Assembly: GCA_021736445.1 (NCBI GenBank)
Contig: JAIPGA010000008.1
Span: 1-52,104, forward strand
Direction: 5' to 3'
DNA length: 52,104 nucleotides
Source: Synergistales bacterium
GTDB lineage: Bacteria > Synergistota > Synergistia > Synergistales > Aminiphilaceae
The position numbers and the translations under genes are program-made. Below are positions 15,904 to 23,970 of the stretch, in pieces. The stretch's first letter is position 1; each line of letters starts with the position of its first letter. The notes below the pieces were generated by a model. It did no database searches. It was not told the origin of the DNA and worked only from the letters and a program-made list of their open reading frames with translations.

Positions 15904-16473
15904 TCATTGCTGCACTGGAGAACGTGACCGCTCGTAGTCAAGCAGACGCTGTTTGAGGGGCGTACCTCTGGGCCCGCCGTAGCCCCGGAGGTCGCCCTTC
16001 GTTCCGATCACCCGGTGACAGGGGACAAAGAGCGGCCAGGGGTTGGCGCGCATGACAGCCCCGACGGCCCGGGCGGCGCGGGGCGACCCGGCAGCTTCGG
16101 CAAGCCCTTTGTAGCTTTCTGTTCTCCCAAAGGGGATCTGCAGGGCCTCGCGGTAGACCGCTGCGGTAAAGGGTTTCACCGGCTTCGTCGCCAGCAGCAC
16201 CGCCCCGGGGAGTTCGCCGGCCCAGACCCGCCGCCAGGCCCTTTCCAGCCACCCCGGAAGCGGCAGGTCATCGCTTTCGCCCCTATCCTCCGCCCGGGAC
16301 AGGGCCTCCACGGCATGAAGCCCCTTCTCGGACCACCAGAGCCGCCACCGGCCCACCTCACCCTCCACTGTCGCGGCTGAGCAGGGCTTCCCTTCCGGTA
16401 GATACAGGATGGAGCATCCGGAACCATTCAGGACAGGCACCGCCTCCCGGTGGTTCACGACCATACCCCCCAT
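15904..16473 (-). CDS. ogt: Methylated-DNA-[protein]-cysteine S-methyltransferase
   Basis: 189 residues. It removes alkyl groups from O6-alkylguanine by transfer to its own Cys in the motif VPCHRVIG near the C-terminus; the helix-turn-helix and Arg finger lie in GSPRAARAVGAVMRANPWP. The N-terminal part is the less conserved accessory domain. The start is uncertain. ATG 16473 is inside the end of the ICMT-like gene (overlap 19 bases) without a clear ribosome site, and ATG 16464 is a second option. Translational coupling to the upstream gene would explain the weak site. Confidence 0.93.
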   Translation of the reverse strand: MGGMVVNHREAVPVLNGSGCSILYLPEGKPCSAATVEGEVGRWRLWWSEKGLHAVEALSRAEDRGESDDLPLPGWLERAWRRVWAGELPGAVLLATKPVKPFTAAVYREALQIPFGRTESYKGLAEAAGSPRAARAVGAVMRANPWPLFVPCHRVIGTKGDLRGYGGPRGTPLKQRLLDYERSRSPVQQ

Positions 16474-17039
16474 CTTGCAACGAACAGAAGCGTTCCCAGC
16501 ACGGTAACATAGAGAGAGTGGCGCTCGCTGGTCCAGAGCACACCCTGGACAACAGCCCCCTGCAACGCCGTTCCAAACCGCCGGAAGGAAGGAATGAGGG
16601 CCGGCGTCTCCGCGGCGTAGGCGTGGTAGACCTCTCCGAAGCGGCGGCCGAGAAAGCGTTCCTCTTCGGGGATGATCAAAAGACCGTAGAGCACCAGAAA
16701 GACCAGAGCGAAGCAGACCATCCCGATCATGGTGGCCGACATCACCGCCCAGCCGAGGCCGATCAGACCGTTGCCGAGATAGAGCGGGTTCCGCACCAGT
16801 GCGTAGGGACCCCAGGTGACCAGCTGCGGCGCTTTCAGCTCCTCGCCCCGGTAGACACCGATGACAGCGGCGGCCCAGAAACGCAGTCCCTGTCCCGCGC
16901 AGACTAACGGCAGCCCCGCAAGGAGCGAGATCACCGTCGGACGCGCCAGCACCAGCAAAAGGAGGAAACAGAGGGTCCACACCCCTCCCCGAAGCTTGAA
17001 GGCCTTTCGGCCCAGGGATTCCCTACCGCCCCCATGCAT
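16455..17039 (-). CDS. Isoprenylcysteine carboxylmethyltransferase-like membrane protein
   Basis: 194 residues with four or more hydrophobic helices: a first near FLLLLVLARPTVISLLAG, then MSATMIGMVCFALVFLVLYGLL. The family signature is WGPYALVRNPLYLGN with PEEERFLGRRFGEVYHAYAAE, which binds S-adenosylmethionine and the lipid substrate. Bacterial members methylate varied small or lipid substrates, so ICMT is only a fold name here. The start at 17039 follows GGGGGGG by six bases and overlaps the end of gmhB by 17 bases; an earlier ATG at 17087 is less likely. It ends inside ogt. Confidence 0.8.
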   Translation of the reverse strand: MHGGGRESLGRKAFKLRGGVWTLCFLLLLVLARPTVISLLAGLPLVCAGQGLRFWAAAVIGVYRGEELKAPQLVTWGPYALVRNPLYLGNGLIGLGWAVMSATMIGMVCFALVFLVLYGLLIIPEEERFLGRRFGEVYHAYAAETPALIPSFRRFGTALQGAVVQGVLWTSERHSLYVTVLGTLLFVARWGVWS

Positions 17040-17673
17040 CGTCCGCCCCCCCAGCCCTTCTGGCCTTGGCATTGCACCGGCTGTCATACCGCCGGCGCCT
17101 GAGAATCAGTCGGGCGGCCTCCCCGAGATGGCGGGCGACAAGCATCGGATAGGGCACGGGCCGCATCCTGGAACGCAAACGCCGATGGGTGACGGCACCC
17201 TTACCGGTCGCCACAAGTACGGAGGGGAGGCCGAGACGACGGGCCAGCAGCATGTCCGGGACGCCGTCGCCGACAACCCAGCTGCCCCGGAGGGTGACGG
17301 GATGTCGGGCGGCGGCCTCCAGGGGCATGCCTGGTTCGGGCTTCCGCCTGCGGGGAGGGGAAAGGAAGGGTTTCCGTGACGGCGGGTGGGGACAGTGGAG
17401 CATGGCCTCCCACTCCACGCCTCCCTCGCGGAAGCGGCGCCGCAGCTCCCGGTGGGTTTCACCGACAAAGCCTTCGGAGAAGAACCCCCGGCCGATTCCG
17501 CTCTGGTTGGTGACCAGCACCAGCGCATACCCCGCCTGCCTGAGGGAGGCCAGAGCCCGGGCGGCGCCGGGGAACACCGTGAGGTTGTCGAGGGTATCCA
17601 GGTACAGCACATCCTCGATGATCGTGCCGTCCCGATCGAGAAATACGGCGGGTCGTCTACTGGACCTTTCCAC
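17023..17673 (-). CDS. gmhB: D-glycero-D-manno-heptose 1,7-bisphosphate 7-phosphatase, HAD family
   Basis: 216 residues. HAD motif I is FLDRDGTI, motif II VTNQSGIGRG, a CPHPPS segment and KPEPGM form the capless GmhB-type active site, and motif III is VVGDGVPDML. The product supplies ADP-heptose for the lipopolysaccharide core. The zinc-loop cysteines common in this family are largely absent: only the first Cys is evident. GTG 17673 lies seven bases after GGAG and overlaps the previous gene by 17 bases. The C-terminal 30 residues are unusually basic and may be an extension. gmhA is two genes upstream. Confidence 0.85.
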   Translation of the reverse strand: MERSSRRPAVFLDRDGTIIEDVLYLDTLDNLTVFPGAARALASLRQAGYALVLVTNQSGIGRGFFSEGFVGETHRELRRRFREGGVEWEAMLHCPHPPSRKPFLSPPRRRKPEPGMPLEAAARHPVTLRGSWVVGDGVPDMLLARRLGLPSVLVATGKGAVTHRRLRSRMRPVPYPMLVARHLGEAARLILRRRRYDSRCNAKARRAGGADDAWGR

Positions 17674-18262
17674 TGCTCATCTCCATGAGCGCATCGATAT
17701 AGGGACCGAGGTGTCCTATCGAGGGCTTGACCTCCTCTCTGAGGCGGAAGGAGAGCTCGAAGAACTTCCCTTCCTCCAGAGCGGGCACCGCCTCCTGAAG
17801 GACTGCAGCGAGCTTCTTCCTGGTGGGTGCGAACTCGCCGTCGAGCACCTCGCTGTCGTCGATACCGAGGAGCTTCTGGGTATTCTCCAGCACCTGGAGC
17901 ACCCAGCTCACCCCTTCGGTGGCCTGCTGGAGCTTTTTGAGTCCCTCTTCCTGCTCCTCGGCTTCGAAATGATCGGCGATCTCGTCAAAGCCCTTCTGAA
18001 GCGGTTCCAGATAGGCCTTGCTGCTTGCCAGGGAATCCTGGATCAGCTCCCGGACGTTCCGGGTCTTCACCGACAGCTCCTGGCCTCCTGTGGCCGAAAG
18101 AAAGACGTCGGGTTCCATGGCCTCCCCATCGAGCGTTACCTCCACGGGGACACACTGCTTCCTCTTCAGGTCGCTGTTGAGCGCCCTCCAGAGCTGTTCC
18201 TTGTCGGCCGGGTCCACACCCTCCGGCACAACCCATTCCTCATGATCTACCAGTATTCGCAA
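17657..18262 (-). CDS. Hypothetical coiled-coil protein inside the heptose operon
   Basis: 201 residues from a TTG start eight bases after AAGGAGG; an upstream ATG at 18334 would place that site within the gene. Family not recognised. The first 75 residues look like small beta strands (RILVDHEEWVVPEGVD, VEVTLDGEAMEPDVFL). The rest is acidic and helical, with segments such as LQKGFDEIADHFEAEEQEEGL and LVLQVLEN-like repeats that could form coiled coils. No signal peptide or membrane helix. It overlaps gmhB by 17 bases and follows gmhA by 49, so it is co-expressed with heptose synthesis; a role there is not established. Confidence 0.75.
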   Translation of the reverse strand: MRILVDHEEWVVPEGVDPADKEQLWRALNSDLKRKQCVPVEVTLDGEAMEPDVFLSATGGQELSVKTRNVRELIQDSLASSKAYLEPLQKGFDEIADHFEAEEQEEGLKKLQQATEGVSWVLQVLENTQKLLGIDDSEVLDGEFAPTRKKLAAVLQEAVPALEEGKFFELSFRLREEVKPSIGHLGPYIDALMEMSSGKVQ

Positions 18263-18311
18263 GGGTTTCCCTCCTTCATTCCATACGCAACGGCAGCGCA
18301 ATCCCCGGGGG

Positions 18312-18881
18312 CTACCCGCACAGCGCGTCTTCAATCAACGCACAGAGGGTGTGTCCCCAGAGAATGTGCACCTCTTGAATCCGGGGGGTCTTCTCTGAGG
18401 GAGCCTGGAGCAGGATATCGCACAGGGGCGCCATAGCGCCGCCGGTTCTCCCGGTAAGGCCGATGGTGGCCACCCCCTGCCGCCGGGCCGTTTCAAGCGC
18501 CGCCAGGACGTTTGGGCTGTCCCCGCTCGTAGAGAGGGCCACCAGGGCATCGCCATCCCCGGCCAGTGCTTCGAGCTCCCTGGCAAAGAGCCGGTGGAAT
18601 CCCATGTCGTTGGCCACAGCTGTTACGGTGCTCGCGTTGGTCCCCAGAGCCAGCCCGGCCAGTGCCCGTCTGGCTCTGGCGAAACGCCCCTCCAGTTCGG
18701 CGGCCAGATGCTGCGCGTCCGCCGCGGAGCCGCCGTTTCCGCAGAAGAATACCGTTCCCCCCGCTTCAAGCACGGCAATCAGCCGCTTTGCCGCAACAGC
18801 AAGCCTTGGCGCCGCCGAACCGGCCGACTCCCTGTAGACAGCCGCCGCCTCGTTCAGGATCTTCCGTACCGTCGCTTCCAT
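18312..18881 (-). CDS. gmhA: Sedoheptulose 7-phosphate isomerase GmhA
   Basis: 189 residues, SIS-domain isomerase that makes D-glycero-D-manno-heptose 7-phosphate, the first step of ADP-heptose synthesis. Signatures are FFCGNGGSAADAQHLAAEL, then ALSTSGDSPNVLAALE and a late EVHILWGHTLC with the active-site His. The ATG at 18881 follows GTGGAGGGG; a longer frame from 18947 lacks a site. It is the promoter-proximal gene of the set gmhA, unknown, gmhB, ICMT-like, ogt, and diverges from fliD. Its presence implies an outer membrane with heptose-containing lipopolysaccharide. Confidence 0.94.
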   Translation of the reverse strand: MEATVRKILNEAAAVYRESAGSAAPRLAVAAKRLIAVLEAGGTVFFCGNGGSAADAQHLAAELEGRFARARRALAGLALGTNASTVTAVANDMGFHRLFARELEALAGDGDALVALSTSGDSPNVLAALETARRQGVATIGLTGRTGGAMAPLCDILLQAPSEKTPRIQEVHILWGHTLCALIEDALCG

Positions 18882-18992
18882 AGCCGCCCCTCCACCTGCG
18901 TGACCTCGGTCATTGTACCATGCCGCAGGTCGTCGTCCCGCGTTCAAGCAGAAGGCGCCCCACTCCGATACAGGGAGCGGAGGTTTTCTCGA

Positions 18993-19020
18993 TTGAGACC
19001 TCCTGGTATGTTGCTACGTT
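18993..19020 (+). promoter_or_regulatory. Possible promoter of fliD
   Basis: TTGAGA, 16-base spacer, TACGTT, 22 bases before the fliD start. It looks like a housekeeping promoter; no flagellar sigma-28 pattern was seen. Confidence 0.4.
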
Positions 19021-19042
19021 GGGAACACAAGGGGGGACAGCC

Positions 19043-21154
19043 ATGTCCGGGTACGACGAACCGATGTTCCAGATGCCTGGAATCAGCAGCGGTATACAGT
19101 GGGGCGACATGATCGACGAGATCATGAATGCCGCCCGCGCACCGAAGGAGCAGTGGGAAGACGAAAAAGAGGAACTGCAGCTGGAAAAGAGTCTCTTCCA
19201 GGAGTTTGACCAGTCGCTGGACAACCTGCGGAGCACGCTGAGCACCCTGAAACGGGAAGGGACCTACAACACGAAGCAGGCCGAGTTCACCACCCTCAGC
19301 CCGGCGGGCACCGACAGCAACGCCATCATGACCGCCGAAGCGGAGCCCGGGGCGGCCATCGGACAGTGGGACATCCAGGTCAACCAGGAAGCCATCGCCA
19401 AAAAGCGCATCGGAACCCAGTTTCCTTCCTCAAGCGACCCCCTGGAAGAAAGCGGCACGCTCCGTATCCACGTGGGCGCCCAGTGGGCGGAGATCGATGT
19501 GGCCACCTCGGACTCGCTCCAGGAGATCCGCAACAGCATCAACCAGGCCCGCGGACCCGGGGGATCGCCGCTGGCGGTGGACGCCGAGATCATCGACGGC
19601 CGGCTGGTGCTGACGAGCTCCCAGACCGGCCTCGGCAGCGTCTCCCGTGACACCGACGCGCTGGTCCGGTCCGGCGAGGGCTACGACTACGTACCGCTCA
19701 AGGCGGGAGGCGACACGATCGATCCGGCCGCCTCCACACCGGATATCAGCGAGATCAGCTACGGCGACACCACCTACACCGAAGCCGACGGCGACTTCAC
19801 CTTTGACGAGAGTACGGGAAAGATCACCTGGAGCGCCGCCGATGCTCCTCCAGAGGGCGCCACCTATGTCGTCGAGTACGCCAGTTCCTACGAAACCTAT
19901 GACAACGTCTTCTATCTGGAGGATTCCTCCGGTACACTGGTCAGCGACCTCGGGCTCGACGCCGGGGGCGACCAGATCATCGAGGCCCAGGACGCCGATC
20001 TGACGGTCAACGACGTCACCAACATCAGCCGCTCCAGCAACGAGATCGACGATCTGATCGACGGCGTCACCCTCAACATCCAGGGCGCGGGCGAGGTCCG
20101 GATGGACATCACTCAGGACCTGGAAGGCGCCGTGAAGGGCATCCAGAGCTTCGTGGAGAAGTACAACGAGACCATGGAGTGGATCAACATCCGGGTCTCC
20201 GAAGAGCGGGTGGACAACCCCGAGGAGGACTACGAGAAACGGCTGGGGCTCCTGCGGGGGGAACCGATCCTCTGGCAGACCAAATCGCAGCTCCGGCAGA
20301 GGCTCTCCAACCCTGTGGAGCTGGCCGGCCCATTCCGGACGCTGTCGTCCATCGGCATCACCACCGTCTCCACGGACTACGGCAAGAGCGGCAAGCTGGA
20401 GTTCGACTCCGACAAATTCATGGAGGCCATGACCCCAGGCGGCACGGCCCTCCACGACCAGTGGATGACCGACCAGTTCTCCGACACCACCGGTGAGATC
20501 CAGCCGCTCAGCGGCGCCGAGTTCTCCGGCGGCACCTTCTACATCGGCGTCGGCACCCAGAGCGGCGCGGTGACGGCCGCTTCCGACGATTCGCTCTCCA
20601 CCCTGGTGGACCGGATCAATCAGGCCACCGACAGCACCACCGGCGAGGATCTGGCGGTCAATGCCTCCATCATCGACAACCGGCTGGTCATCCGGAGCGA
20701 TGAAACCGGCGAGGAGAACGCCATCTCCTTCACAGACACCGACGGCGTGCTCTCCCAGCTGGGGATCGATGTCTCCGACCCCGACGACACGGAGCACCAT
20801 ATCGCCCCCGACCAGTCCTCCGCCTACGTGACGGAGCTGATGACCACAGCCATGGGCAACCTGGACACCTACCTGGGCTTCATGGTGGACAGCGCCCCCA
20901 TCGAGATAGGCAGCGAGACGGCCCCGAAGGGCCGGGTCCCCAGCGAAATCAAGTTCATCGAAAACCGGATCGACGACATCGACGAGCGGATCGCCGATTT
21001 CGAGAACCGGATGGCCGTCAAGGAGCGCGGTCTCTGGGAGCAGTTCTCCCAGATGGAGCAGGCCCTGGCCTCTATCAATGAACAGTACAAATATCTGGCC
21101 AGCACCACCGGCATGATGAGTGGCATGGCCCAATCCGCATCCAGTTCGGGATAG
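19043..21154 (+). CDS. fliD: Flagellar hook-associated protein 2 (filament cap) FliD
   Basis: 703 residues, longer than the usual 450-600. It caps the growing flagellum and is secreted by the flagellar export apparatus, so no signal peptide is expected or seen. The N-terminal part contains coiled-coil (EDEKEELQLEKSLFQEFDQ) and the C-terminus another long one (EIKFIENRIDDIDERIADFENRM...). In between, two flagellin_IN-like repeats occur at about residues 135-200 (GTLRIHVG...EIIDGRLVLTSS) and 495-565 (GGTFYIGVG...SIIDNRLVIRSD). ATG 19043 is six bases after AAGGGGGG. It stands alone here, with a terminator after it and no other flagellar gene nearby. Confidence 0.9.
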   Translation: MSGYDEPMFQMPGISSGIQWGDMIDEIMNAARAPKEQWEDEKEELQLEKSLFQEFDQSLDNLRSTLSTLKREGTYNTKQAEFTTLSPAGTDSNAIMTAEAEPGAAIGQWDIQVNQEAIAKKRIGTQFPSSSDPLEESGTLRIHVGAQWAEIDVATSDSLQEIRNSINQARGPGGSPLAVDAEIIDGRLVLTSSQTGLGSVSRDTDALVRSGEGYDYVPLKAGGDTIDPAASTPDISEISYGDTTYTEADGDFTFDESTGKITWSAADAPPEGATYVVEYASSYETYDNVFYLEDSSGTLVSDLGLDAGGDQIIEAQDADLTVNDVTNISRSSNEIDDLIDGVTLNIQGAGEVRMDITQDLEGAVKGIQSFVEKYNETMEWINIRVSEERVDNPEEDYEKRLGLLRGEPILWQTKSQLRQRLSNPVELAGPFRTLSSIGITTVSTDYGKSGKLEFDSDKFMEAMTPGGTALHDQWMTDQFSDTTGEIQPLSGAEFSGGTFYIGVGTQSGAVTAASDDSLSTLVDRINQATDSTTGEDLAVNASIIDNRLVIRSDETGEENAISFTDTDGVLSQLGIDVSDPDDTEHHIAPDQSSAYVTELMTTAMGNLDTYLGFMVDSAPIEIGSETAPKGRVPSEIKFIENRIDDIDERIADFENRMAVKERGLWEQFSQMEQALASINEQYKYLASTTGMMSGMAQSASSSG

Positions 21155-21179
21155 GCCGCGCATCTCCGCAACACGGCAC

Positions 21180-21226
21180 AAAACGCCCGGGCGACTCCGC
21201 ATCACACGGAGGCACCCGGGCGTTTT
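21180..21226 (+). terminator. Bidirectional terminator between fliD and the response regulator
   Basis: AAAACGCCCGGG (21180-21191) pairs with CCCGGGCGTTTT (21215-21226), with an inner CTCCG/CGGAG stem. Because of the A and T ends it can serve both converging genes. Confidence 0.85.
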
Positions 21227-21262
21227 CTCATGCCCTGTTCTCGGCGGACCGGTGCCTGGCGG

Positions 21263-21925
21263 CTACCTCTGCAGCGCCTCCGGGGAGACCTGGGGCAGTC
21301 CTACCTTCCAGGCCAGTACGGCGGCCTGGGTTCGGTCACGGAGCTCCAGCTTCTTCAGCACATGGCTGACGTGGTTTTTGACGGTCTTTTCGGAGAGCAC
21401 CATCTTGCTGGAGATATCGGCGTTGCTCATCCCCTGGGCGAGCCAGTAGAGGACCTCCTTCTCCTTGGGCGTCAGCTCGACAAAGAGATCGGCCTCTTCC
21501 TTCCGTTTGTGGAAGGAGGTCAACAGCCTGCCGGCTACCTGGCGGTCCACATAGGGCTCGCCCCGGGCTACGGAACGGATGGCCGAAAGCAGCTCGATCA
21601 TTCCGGAAGCCTTGAGGATATAGCCCTGGACACCTACAGCGGAGAGAGAAGAGAGATGCTCCTCGTCGCTGTAGGCTGTTATGGCTATGAACTTGAGATC
21701 CCGGCGAGCCTTCAGCTCCTTCACTACCTGGATACCATTCATGTTGGGCATGCTCACATCGAGAAGCAGGATATCGGGATCCGTCTTCTGCACAACCTTG
21801 ATGGTTTCGAATCCGTCACCGGCCTCCCCGACGACCTCGATATCGGCTTCCAGCTCCAGCAACTTCTTCAGGCCGTCACGGAACAGGCGGTGATCATCCG
21901 CCAGAACCACCCGTATCTTCACCAT
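21263..21925 (-). CDS. NarL/LuxR-family response regulator
   Basis: 220 residues. The receiver domain has the acidic pair in VLADDH, the phosphorylated Asp in LLLDVSMPN (about residue 54-56), Thr/Ser in FIAITAYSD and Lys in GYILKAS. A linker is followed by a LuxR helix-turn-helix: ELTPKEKEVLYWLAQGMSNADISSKM and SEKTVKNHVSHVLKKL. The ATG is three bases after the stop of the kinase gene, with GGAGG well spaced, so kinase and regulator are one operon. The target genes are unknown. The nearby fliD and the TtcA-family gene are candidates only by position. Confidence 0.93.
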   Translation of the reverse strand: MVKIRVVLADDHRLFRDGLKKLLELEADIEVVGEAGDGFETIKVVQKTDPDILLLDVSMPNMNGIQVVKELKARRDLKFIAITAYSDEEHLSSLSAVGVQGYILKASGMIELLSAIRSVARGEPYVDRQVAGRLLTSFHKRKEEADLFVELTPKEKEVLYWLAQGMSNADISSKMVLSEKTVKNHVSHVLKKLELRDRTQAAVLAWKVGLPQVSPEALQR

Positions 21926-21928
21926 TCC

Positions 21929-23071
21929 CTACACCTCCAGCAGCGGCAATTCCACACTCAACTTGGTGCCGAATCCGTATTTGCTCTCCACCTGCAGCGT
22001 TCCCTTGGCAAGGTGCGCCCGCTCCCTCATATTTCTCAATCCATAGGAGCCCCGTTCCCCCGCCTCGTTCATGGCCTTCTCGATTTCAAAGCCCACTCCA
22101 TCGTCGATGATCTTCAGACGGAGCAGCTCCTCTCCAATACTCACCCACACCACGATCTCATCGGCCCTGCCGTGCACCACGGCATTGGCCACCGCCTCCT
22201 GAATGATTCGAAAGACATTCGACACCACCGCCTTGGGCAGGCGCGATTCCTGGCCCTCCAGCCGGAGCGAAAAGGTGGGCCCCGAACCGTCGGTGCGTTT
22301 CATCTGCTCGGCATAGCGCCGTATTGCCTGAAAGAGACCTTCATCCAGTCCGACAGGGTTCATCTGCCAGAGAAAGCGGCGCATATCGGCAAGGCCGTTC
22401 TGCAGGGTGGCCCGCATCCGGGGGAGCTCTCCCCGCACGGACTGCACATCACCCCGCTGGAGTTTCGTTTCGACGAGATCCATATCCAGGGTGAGGCTCG
22501 AAAACTGCTGCACCGGGCCATCATGGAGATCCCGTCCGATACGGTGTCTGTCGCGCTCCATAAACTCCACCGCAAAGAGAAGCAACCGGGAATCCACCCC
22601 GGAACTGCTCTCCTGGATGTCGCCGATTTTGGAGGTCACCACCTCGCGGGCCACGCGCACCTTCTGGATCAGATCCCTGCTGCGAGCGAGGACACTCTCG
22701 ATGCGGCGCAGATCGCGCTGCAGCTCGTCCCTCCGCCGTCGGAGCTGCCGCTCCCGCTCCTCAAACTGGCCACGCACCCGCATGATCCGCTCCGCCTCTG
22801 CGTAGGCAGCCTGTTGCTCCCGCTCCTTGCCTCCTTTGGAGGCATCCAGCAACCGCTTCCGCGCCGTACGGTAGGCACGCACCGTCTCGTCGGTGGCCTC
22901 GATCACATCGGCAAGCTCCTGGTCGATCTCCTTGAGGACTCTCGTCGCTTCTTCGTGTCGTTTCCCCGTTTCCTCGTGGATCTCCGAGACGCTCTCTATG
23001 CTATAGTCGAGGGAGTTCTGCACATCTGCTACAATCTGTTGCAACTGTTCGCCAAGAGAACTGAATTCCAT
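21929..23071 (-). CDS. DegS-like soluble sensor histidine kinase
   Basis: 380 residues, no membrane helix. The N-terminal ~170 residues are a long coiled coil, including EERERQLRRRRDELQRDLR, as in DegS and related cytoplasmic sensors. The HisKA_3 phosphoacceptor His is in GRDLHDGPVQQFSSL. The ATPase part shows the N box in EAVANAVVHGRADEI, DDGVGFEIEKA and GSYGLRNMRERA. ATG 23071 follows a GGGGGG site; a frame from 23125 is open but lacks one. What it senses inside the cell is unknown. It pairs with the NarL-type regulator downstream. Confidence 0.9.
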   Translation of the reverse strand: MEFSSLGEQLQQIVADVQNSLDYSIESVSEIHEETGKRHEEATRVLKEIDQELADVIEATDETVRAYRTARKRLLDASKGGKEREQQAAYAEAERIMRVRGQFEERERQLRRRRDELQRDLRRIESVLARSRDLIQKVRVAREVVTSKIGDIQESSSGVDSRLLLFAVEFMERDRHRIGRDLHDGPVQQFSSLTLDMDLVETKLQRGDVQSVRGELPRMRATLQNGLADMRRFLWQMNPVGLDEGLFQAIRRYAEQMKRTDGSGPTFSLRLEGQESRLPKAVVSNVFRIIQEAVANAVVHGRADEIVVWVSIGEELLRLKIIDDGVGFEIEKAMNEAGERGSYGLRNMRERAHLAKGTLQVESKYGFGTKLSVELPLLEV

Positions 23072-23104
23072 GCCTGGCCCCCCAGATCGTCGACACACAG
23101 GCAC

Positions 23105-23135
23105 ATTATACAGCATAGGTCGCAAGACTTATAAT
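23105..23135. promoter_or_regulatory. Overlapping divergent promoter region
   Basis: The 31-base stretch begins ATTATA and ends TATAAT, so each strand has a perfect TATAAT -10 box. The box of one promoter lies at the -35 position of the other (17-base spacing to a TATACA-like hexamer). It sits between the kinase gene (minus) and the TtcA-family gene (plus). Neither promoter has a good -35 sequence. Confidence 0.5.
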
Positions 23136-23160
23136 TCGGCACAGGGAGAACGGTGATTCC

Positions 23161-23910
23161 ATGGCAGAATCCTCCCAGATCCTTCCTCTGATACGGAGAA
23201 TCCGCTCCAAGGCGGGGAAAGCGGTCACCCAATTCAATATGCTCCATGAGGGAGACCGAGTGCTGGTCGGACTGTCCGGGGGCAAAGACAGCCTGGTCCT
23301 CCTCGCTGTTCTCGCCCATCTCAGACATACCAGCCCCGTTTCCTTCCAGCTGGAGGCCTGTACCGTCAATCCAGGCGATCCGCTATTCCGCACGGAGTCC
23401 CTTGCGGCGCTCTGCCGCTCCCTGGAGATCCCCTATCACGTGATCCACCAGGATGTCTTCTCGATTATAAAGCACCGGGAGGAGCGCTCTCCCTGCAGCC
23501 TCTGCGCCCACATGCGGCGGGGCATTCTCGCCGCCGCGACCCGGGACAAGGGCTGCAACGTACTGGCGCTGGGCCACCATCTGGATGACGCTGTGGAGAC
23601 AGCGCAGCTCAATCTGCTCTCCTCGGGGCGGTTCAAGAGTTTTCAGCCCAAACTCCGGCACTCCAGGGCCGACATCACTGTGATCCGCCCGCTTGTCTTT
23701 CTCGAGGAACGGCGTATCGCCCAGCAGTCGGAAGCATTGGGGTTGACCGCCGTGGCCCCGTCATGTCCCTACGAGGCGAACACCCGGCGGACATTCGCCA
23801 AGGATCTCGTCGCCCATATTACCCGGGAGATCCCCGATTTCAAGAGCAAGGTCCTCCACGCACTCTGCTCCATCGATCCCGCCGACCGGTGGGCGGCCAA
23901 GGGCAAATAG
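23161..23910 (+). CDS. TtcA-family ATP pyrophosphatase (tRNA thiolation type)
   Basis: 249 residues. The PP-loop LVGLSGGKDSLVLL binds ATP. A central CSLCAHMRRG supplies the Cys pair for an Fe-S cluster or sulfur transfer, as in the TtcA group that makes 2-thiocytidine at position 32 of tRNA. GHHLDDAVETAQLN is the second conserved block. A C-terminal Cys lies in APSCPYE. It could also belong to the related TtuA-like branch, so no symbol is given. The ATG at 23161 is eight bases after GGTGA. A 14-base-pair hairpin begins directly after the stop. Confidence 0.87.
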   Translation: MAESSQILPLIRRIRSKAGKAVTQFNMLHEGDRVLVGLSGGKDSLVLLAVLAHLRHTSPVSFQLEACTVNPGDPLFRTESLAALCRSLEIPYHVIHQDVFSIIKHREERSPCSLCAHMRRGILAAATRDKGCNVLALGHHLDDAVETAQLNLLSSGRFKSFQPKLRHSRADITVIRPLVFLEERRIAQQSEALGLTAVAPSCPYEANTRRTFAKDLVAHITREIPDFKSKVLHALCSIDPADRWAAKGK

Positions 23911-23941
23911 TTGCAGGCCGTCCCGGCGGGACGGCCTGCAA
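23911..23941 (+). terminator. Perfect hairpin without U tract after the TtcA-family gene
   Basis: TTGCAGGCCGTCCC pairs perfectly with GGGACGGCCTGCAA around a three-base loop. No run of T follows on either strand. It lies between converging genes, so it may stop transcription or protect 3' ends from both sides. Confidence 0.6.
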
Positions 23942-23970
23942 CCTCCATCTATGCTTTTCCGACGTGCGTT

